A stretch of DNA of 64,000 nucleotides from Monoplex corrugatus (lineage: Eukaryota > Mollusca > Gastropoda > Littorinimorpha > Ranellidae), in assembly GCA_030674185.1 (NCBI GenBank), contig JAPXFY010000016.1:38708466-38772465 (forward strand), in the 5' to 3' direction. Positions 58,571-64,000 of this stretch are shown here, one piece after another; position 1 is the first letter of the stretch; every line of letters begins with the position of its first letter. A model generated the notes under the pieces. That model did not search any database and was not told the DNA's origin. It saw only the letters and a program-made list of their open reading frames with translations. The position numbers were made by a program, and so were the translations under genes.

Positions 58571-59640
58571 AGTTCACACTGATGACACCAGACAATATCA
58601 ATAACAAACATGAAACATGACAACATTGAATAGTATCAATAACAAACATGAAACATGACAACACTAAATAATATCAATAACAAATATGAAACATGATAAC
58701 ACTACATAATATCAATAACAAACATGAAACATGACAACACTAAATAATATCAATAACAAATATGAAACATGACAACACTACATAATATCAATAACAAATA
58801 TGAAACACGACAACACTAAATAATATCAATAACAAATATGAAACATGACAACACTACATAATATCAATAACAAACATGAAACACGACAACACTAAATAAT
58901 ATCAATAACAAATATGAAACATGACAACACTACATAATATCAATAACAAACATGAAACATGACAACACTAAATAATATCAATAACAAACATGAAACAACA
59001 ACACTAAATAATATCAATAACAAACATGAAACAACAACACTAAACAATATCAATACTAAACATGAGACATGACAACACTAAAAAAAATCAATAACATGGA
59101 ACATGACAACACTAAATAATATCAATAACAAACATGAAACATGACAACACTAAATAATATCAATAATAAACATGAAACATCACAACACTAAATAATATCA
59201 ATAACATGAAACATGACAACATAAAAAATATATATCAATAACAAACATGACAACACTAAATAATATCAATAACATGAAACATGACAACACTAAATAATAT
59301 CAATAACAAACATGACAACACTAAATAATATCAATAACAAACATGACAACACTAAATAGCATCAATAACAAACATGAAATATGACAAGACTAAATAAAAT
59401 CAATAACAAACATGAAACATGACAACACCAAACAATATCAATAACAAACATGAAACATGACAACACTAAATAATAATAATAATAATGCCAAATAATATCA
59501 ATAACAAACATGTAACATGACAACACCACATAATATCAATACTAATATCACCAAAAAATATCAATCACAAACATGAAACATAACAACATCACATAATATC
59601 AATAATAACAACACCAAATAATATCAATAACAAACATGAC
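58571..59640. repeat. 37-bp minisatellite, ~28 units, from the e2 edge
   Basis: Units read AACACTAAATAATATCAATA then ACAAACATGAAACATGAC, with shortened forms to the right. The first unit contains CAGTTCACACTGATGACACC, a copy of the e2 acceptor edge CAGCTCACACTGATAACATT. Confidence 0.92.
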
Positions 59641-59863
59641 ACATGAGGAACAGGCGGTCACTGGCTCCTGACCCTCCTCATACCAAAAGTCCAAAAGGAG
59701 ACCAAAGTCTCATGGAAAGAAACTGAAGCTGACCGCTGTGAGTACCCTCTCTTCATAAAACAGGGCAGATTTGGCTGTATAACTACATTCAGGAAACAAA
59801 ACAGACCAAACAGAATAATAATGAAGTCAACTAAAATAAAACAATACTGTTTAAACTACATTA

Positions 59864-60033
59864 ATCCTTTGACTCCTGCACCCTATCTACCAACTACAAA
59901 AACTTAATCCTTTGATTCCCTCACCCTATCCACCAGCTTCCTGCAGGAAGCTGGTGGATAGGGTACAGGAATCAAAGAATTAAGTTTTTGCTTTGCTGGC
60001 ATGGTAATCAGGGTGCAGGAGTCAAAAGGTTAA
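59864..60033. mobile_element. Hairpin MITE (copy 8)
   Basis: TTAATCCTTTGACTCC ... GGAGTCAAAAGGTTAA with a near-perfect inner hairpin (TCCACCAGCTTCCTGCAGGA centre). The right arm has an internal deletion. TTAA is present at all four borders. Confidence 0.82.
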
Positions 60034-60251
60034 CATGACAAAACACAATGAAAATATCTAAGAACGTATGAACAATATGATCTCACTGGAGTTAGTTGAT
60101 TACAGGACACGTGAGGCTTCACTCTCTCCTTGAGACCTAAGTCAAGCCCACTGGCTGGTTGTGTGGCTGGCCCTGTCTTCACTGGCCATACAGAGGGAGA
60201 GCGATGTCTGTGCAGTGTGACTGCCTTCACTGGCCATATGGCAGAAAAGAT

Positions 60252-60285
<34 letters not shown>

Positions 60286-60309
60286 ATAGCACTGTGGCCT
60301 GTCTCTCAC

Positions 60310-60453
60310 CTCTAGTCCCAGAAAGCCACCATCATGTGCCTGAGTGACACGTGGTGCAGGTTCGAACCACTCAGGTGATGTCCCCAAAAGGTTGTTGAGG
60401 GAAGTAATTGATGACACAGTCACTGCCCCAGAACACCGAGCCAGAATGATGGC
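60310..60453 (-). CDS. NBAS: NBAS exon e1 (end of beta-propeller region)
   Basis: This 144-base exon (48 codons, phase 0 at both ends) encodes AIILARCSGAVTVSS... and then LLGTSPEWFEPAPRV and AHDGGFLGLE. It matches human NBAS around TLARCSGALTVSS and EWFEPSPQV. The acceptor is AAAAACAG and the donor is GAG/GTGAGAG. A (TG)n tract of about 80 bases, read on the minus strand, ends about 15 bases upstream of the acceptor. A (TC)n tract lies downstream. Earlier NBAS exons must lie to the right; I searched 60.5-64.0 kb by eye and found none. Confidence 0.93.
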
Positions 60454-60467
60454 CTGTTTTTCATTCA

Positions 60468-60469
<2 letters not shown>

Positions 60470-60529
<60 letters not shown>

Positions 60530-60560
60530 AAACACACATACACACACACACACAAGCATG
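60470..60560. repeat. (CA)n upstream of e1
   Basis: About 30 pure CA repeats then variant CA; (TG)n on the transcribed strand, 15 bases from the e1 acceptor. Confidence 0.96.
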
Positions 60561-60743
60561 CATGCACACACACACACAGAGCACAAAATATCAATAACAT
60601 ACACAACAGTAAATGTAACAATGATAAAATAATATGCTGCAATGTTAATGTACAGATTATGATGAAATAAATGCATCAGTAACAATGAGAAGATAATGTG
60701 ACATAATATCAATGAGTAGATTTAAATATTTCCATATCAATGC

Positions 60744-62007
60744 CATGGTTGTTCAAACCCGCAGCTGGATGATCACTTAGCTTTCAGGCACTGTACTGCG
60801 ATACCGCAGCACGAGAGGCGTGTTATCCTTCCCTGCCTCTGTACTACATTGCCCGTCATTGGTTTTGACCTGTGAGTCATCGGTAGGCAAGCAGGACTGT
60901 GGGACTGCCTGTATGTGCCGTGATTACTACTGTTTCTACATTTCCTGCGATACTGTTTTACTTGTTAAGCCAAAATTCTAACTATTAATCTTACCGAAAA
61001 GTAGACTCTCTCCCCTACATGTAGATATCAAACACGAATAGGTGTGTTGCCATACATGCATAACAGGATTACATAGAAAGGGTGAGAACATGTCTGAAAG
61101 TATAACGCCTTCACTGTTCCATGAGGAAAATAAGCCAACTTCCAACAACGAAAACAAGAGTTCACCACTTATTACAGCGGAAAGAAACACATACAGAGGA
61201 AGAATAGAATGTATTAAAACAGGCTGCATTACCAAACAGATGTTGTTCTGCTTCTTATGGAAGTAGGGGTGGGTAAATCGAGATCACTGATAACAGCTCA
61301 GACCCCAGTACAGTTACACAGCACTAGTCTTATTGTCAGGAGTAGGAACGTACACACACATGTGCGAGCATGAGTCAAAATTGGGATTGTGATACTGAGA
61401 CAATCATTACTTAGAAAGAAAAAAGAAAAAGAAGGAAAGAAAGAAAAAGCAAGGAACAAAAGAAAAAAAACTGCACATTTGCAAAAACTCTTAAGTTTAC
61501 CGATATTAAAAAATAAAAATTTCAGAATATCAGACCCACATTTCTACACTGACATCCCCCCCCCCCACCCACCTCTCTCTCTCTCCACACATACAGACAC
61601 ACACAAACACACAAGCATGCACGCACACACATAGACGCAAACACACTTCAGGCCTGCTCTACCACCGAGACAACACAGTTTACAAACGTGAGGGAGGGGA
61701 GAGGTAGAGAAGGAAGGACCAATATAGATATCAATTCTAGAAGCAAGACACTCCAGCCACAAATGTCAGTGATGAAGGAAGGTGTCCAGTTACAAGTACC
61801 TCTGGTGGATGCTCTCTCTCTCTCTCTCTTTCACACACACACACACACAAAGAGATAGACAACCAGAGAATAGAGGAGTACTTGTCCATACTGCCTGTCA
61901 GTTCTCTGTAAATTACAGAGACTAAGTTGCCACCTCCTCCCCATTCCACCTCCTTTCATACCCTCTCAACTTTCCCCCTCTCTGTTTCTCTCTCTCCCTC
62001 CTCCCCC

Positions 62008-62039
<32 letters not shown>

Positions 62040-63327
62040 AAGAGATAGACAACCAGAGAATAGAGGAGTACTTGTCCATACTGCCTGTCAGTTCTCTGTA
62101 AATTACAGAGACTAAGTTGCCACCTCCTCCCCATTCCACCTCCTTTCACATCCTCTCAACTTTCCCCCTCTCTGTTTCTCTCTCTCCCTCCTCCCCCCTC
62201 TCTCTCTCTCTCTCTTTCTCTCTCTGTTTGTTCTCCCCTGTTTATAAGACACCGGCTGTTCACATCAGTATTTGTATTTCCGTAACACCCGTGGAAATGT
62301 TTGGTTTTCTGGGACAAGTACAGATGGTGCATAATGGTTGGTAGGCATGTCTGCTCTACACGCACACACATGCACATGCACGCACAGAGAGAGAGAGAAA
62401 GAGAATACTGCGTATTTTGCTTAATAATATTCAGTCACTTGTTTCACTCATGAAACACACACACACACACACACACGAAAGAAAACAAGAACAGCAAAAC
62501 TAAAGAAAATAAACAGAGATAATCAACAACTACAATATGAATCATCTTGAATTGGAGGAAATGGTTCACAAACTGTTGTAAAATAACTGGCCGTCTCAGC
62601 AAACTGGTATTTCAAAGAAAAAAGAAATTGTCCAAGCAAACGCTGTACACAATTAATCATCAAGCACAGTGGAATTCTGCTACAGTGTGTCAGCGTTATC
62701 TAGAAGACTGAAATGATACCAACATTCACTTCAGGTCACAAATCAGCTGCCGGAACTAGTTGTCTTGAGTTATCACCAAATGCTTCATTGGCATCGCTGT
62801 TTGTTTTAGCCGTCACATGTGTTACAACGACAAGCCGTACGTGGCTCCTAAGCTGAACAACTTAAAAATGAAAAAGCATCTCTCCTCTACAGAGAACACT
62901 CTTCTAATGTGTGCCTTTAGTTTTATTCTACAAACTTGCATTTGTGTTTTATAGGCGTTGGAACTTTGATCATTTCACGGTTGAAGAGCGAAAAACATGT
63001 CAACACTATCTTTTATTCCATTTCTTTTCTGTGTGTTTTGTAGACGCTTACATGCATGTGAACTGTTGAGTCACATATCATTTTATCAGGTAAAACCTCA
63101 GCTTTTCAATGATATAAAGTACAAGTCAATCGAAATAAAGCTCTTGAGAATATGAGGGTAAAACTCTGTTACTTGTTTTTAATAGTTACCATGGCGCTTA
63201 CACAGCACAGCATGATCACCGTTAACAAGACAGGGTTATTTATCACGGAGGGCACAAGTCACTGCTCTTTGCGCTGCTACAGCTACGCCACGGCACAAAA
63301 CTAAGTGATCACTCTAAAACGGCCGTG
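60744..63327 (+). mobile_element. CAC...GTG family DNA transposon, 2.58 kb
   Basis: Left end CATGGTTGTTCAAACC (degraded CACGGCTGTTTAAACC) with subterminal GATGATCACTTAGCTTT; right end, reversed, CACGGCCGTTTTAGAGTGAT with GATCACTTAGTTTT. Flanks are ATGC (60740-60743) and ATGA (63328-63331), a 4-bp target duplication with one change. The body contains a direct duplication (61851-61975 and 62041-62165). No transposase frame is seen. Confidence 0.82.
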
Positions 63328-63457
63328 ATGAACTTACGCAATGATGACAGTCATTTTCATTGTTTTCAGACATACATGCACACACAAGCTCTATTAAAGA
63401 CTATTTATGATTGGAATCAGTTGAGGCAGATGAACAATAATTCAGACGTAACCTGTC

Positions 63458-63841
63458 AACAAGCAAAACCAAAGCAAGATTGAGGCAGCCGAGATGTGGT
63501 TTCTCAGAAGAATGTTGAGAGTTCCATGGACAGCAAAGAAAACAAGCGAAACAGTCTTGATGGAGGCAGACACAAGTAGATCATTCATAAGGAAGATTAG
63601 GAAAAGACAGGCAACATTTATAGGCCATTTTATGAGGAAAGGGGATTTGGAGCACCTGGTCACAATGGGAATGCTGGAGGGAAAGAAAGCACCAGGTAGA
63701 CCCAGGGAGAAAATACTAGACGGACTTGCAGAGTGGCTGAAGACAAGGAGGGTGGAAGAGATGCTTCAGGCAACAAGAGATAGAGGCAGATGCAAGTTCA
63801 TGATCGCCAACACCATGCGGCAGGGCACCTGATGATGATGA
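63458..63841 (+). pseudogene. LINE 3' end (family B), 5'-truncated
   Basis: The open frame includes WFLRRMLRVPWTAKKTSETV, LMEADTSRSFIRKIRKRQAT, FIGHFMRKGDLEHL and APGRPREKILDGLAEWL, ending MRQGT and a stop, then (GAT)3. This is the best-preserved of the three family B copies. Confidence 0.87.
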
Positions 63842-63924
63842 ATCTGCTACTGGTAATCATTTAACAGAGAGCTACCTGTTGCATGTTGGGAGTGAATCCA
63901 CAAAACAGTTGGACCTGAAGAGAG

Positions 63925-64000
63925 ATGGGCTCCGTTCATTCAACTTGCCCAGGACACGCTTTGTGACAAGAAAGTTCAGTCAATTACCTGGGATCCATCA
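63925..64000 (+). mobile_element. Possible LINE 5' fragment at window edge
   Basis: GAGATGGGCTCCG followed by TTGCCCAGGACACGC resembles 30775-30815 in the RTE-like LINE (GGGATGGGCTCCG, TTGCCCAAGACACAC). Too short to be sure. Confidence 0.4.

Overview
This window is animal nuclear DNA from a large, repeat-rich, intron-rich genome. I infer a lophotrochozoan, most likely a mollusc such as a marine snail, from the style of the SINEs, RTE/CR1-like LINEs, long (CA)n tracts and minisatellites; this species-level guess is weak. Nothing bacterial is present: no operons, ribosome binding sites, CRISPR arrays or rRNA.

One host gene explains almost all real coding sequence. It is the middle part of NBAS, a subunit of the NBAS-RINT1-ZW10 (NRZ) complex that tethers Golgi-to-ER retrograde vesicles at the ER. 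It lies on the minus strand in 19 small exons, called e1 to e19 here in transcript order, from 60453 down to 565. Intron phases agree at every junction except the one after e5. The exons total about 1.97 kb (about 656 codons). The 5' part of the gene lies beyond the right edge and the 3' part beyond the left edge. Two exons (e5 and e15) carry an apparent single-base deletion in a homopolymer, which looks like assembly error.

The other 97% is intron filled with repeats. From left to right: a SINE with an amplified tail (1-557), e19, a second SINE and CR1 remnants (1-3.8 kb), a CR1 copy inside a 40-bp minisatellite (5.0-7.5 kb), a 75-bp array split by a DNA transposon (7.5-9.75 kb), e18, a 53-bp array, e17, a 4.6-kb array of about 77-bp units (12.3-17.0 kb), e16, e15, a DNA transposon nested in a relative (19.7-24.7 kb), a LINE 3' end, e14, e13 with its degenerate copies, a SINE and an array made from its A box (28.3-29.0 kb), e12, a full-length RTE-like LINE (30.4-33.9 kb), e11, a 36-bp array, e10 with copies, a 38-bp array, e9, a 39-bp array broken twice by a 2.2-kb inverted-repeat element (39.7-48.4 kb), e8, e7, e6, a 50-bp array, a 42-bp array, e5, e4, e3, e2, a 37-bp array, e1, another DNA transposon (60.7-63.3 kb) and LINE fragments.

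The most striking pattern is that many intron arrays begin at, and appear to be built from, splice-site-bearing edges of neighbouring NBAS exons (e2, e5, e7, e9, e10, e13, e16, e18). Other arrays are built from SINE or MITE edges. Two nonautonomous DNA element families are also well defined by their ends: a CAC...GTG family with 4-bp target duplications, and a nested hairpin family with TTAA/CCCTTTG ends of piggyBac type. All alignments were done by eye.
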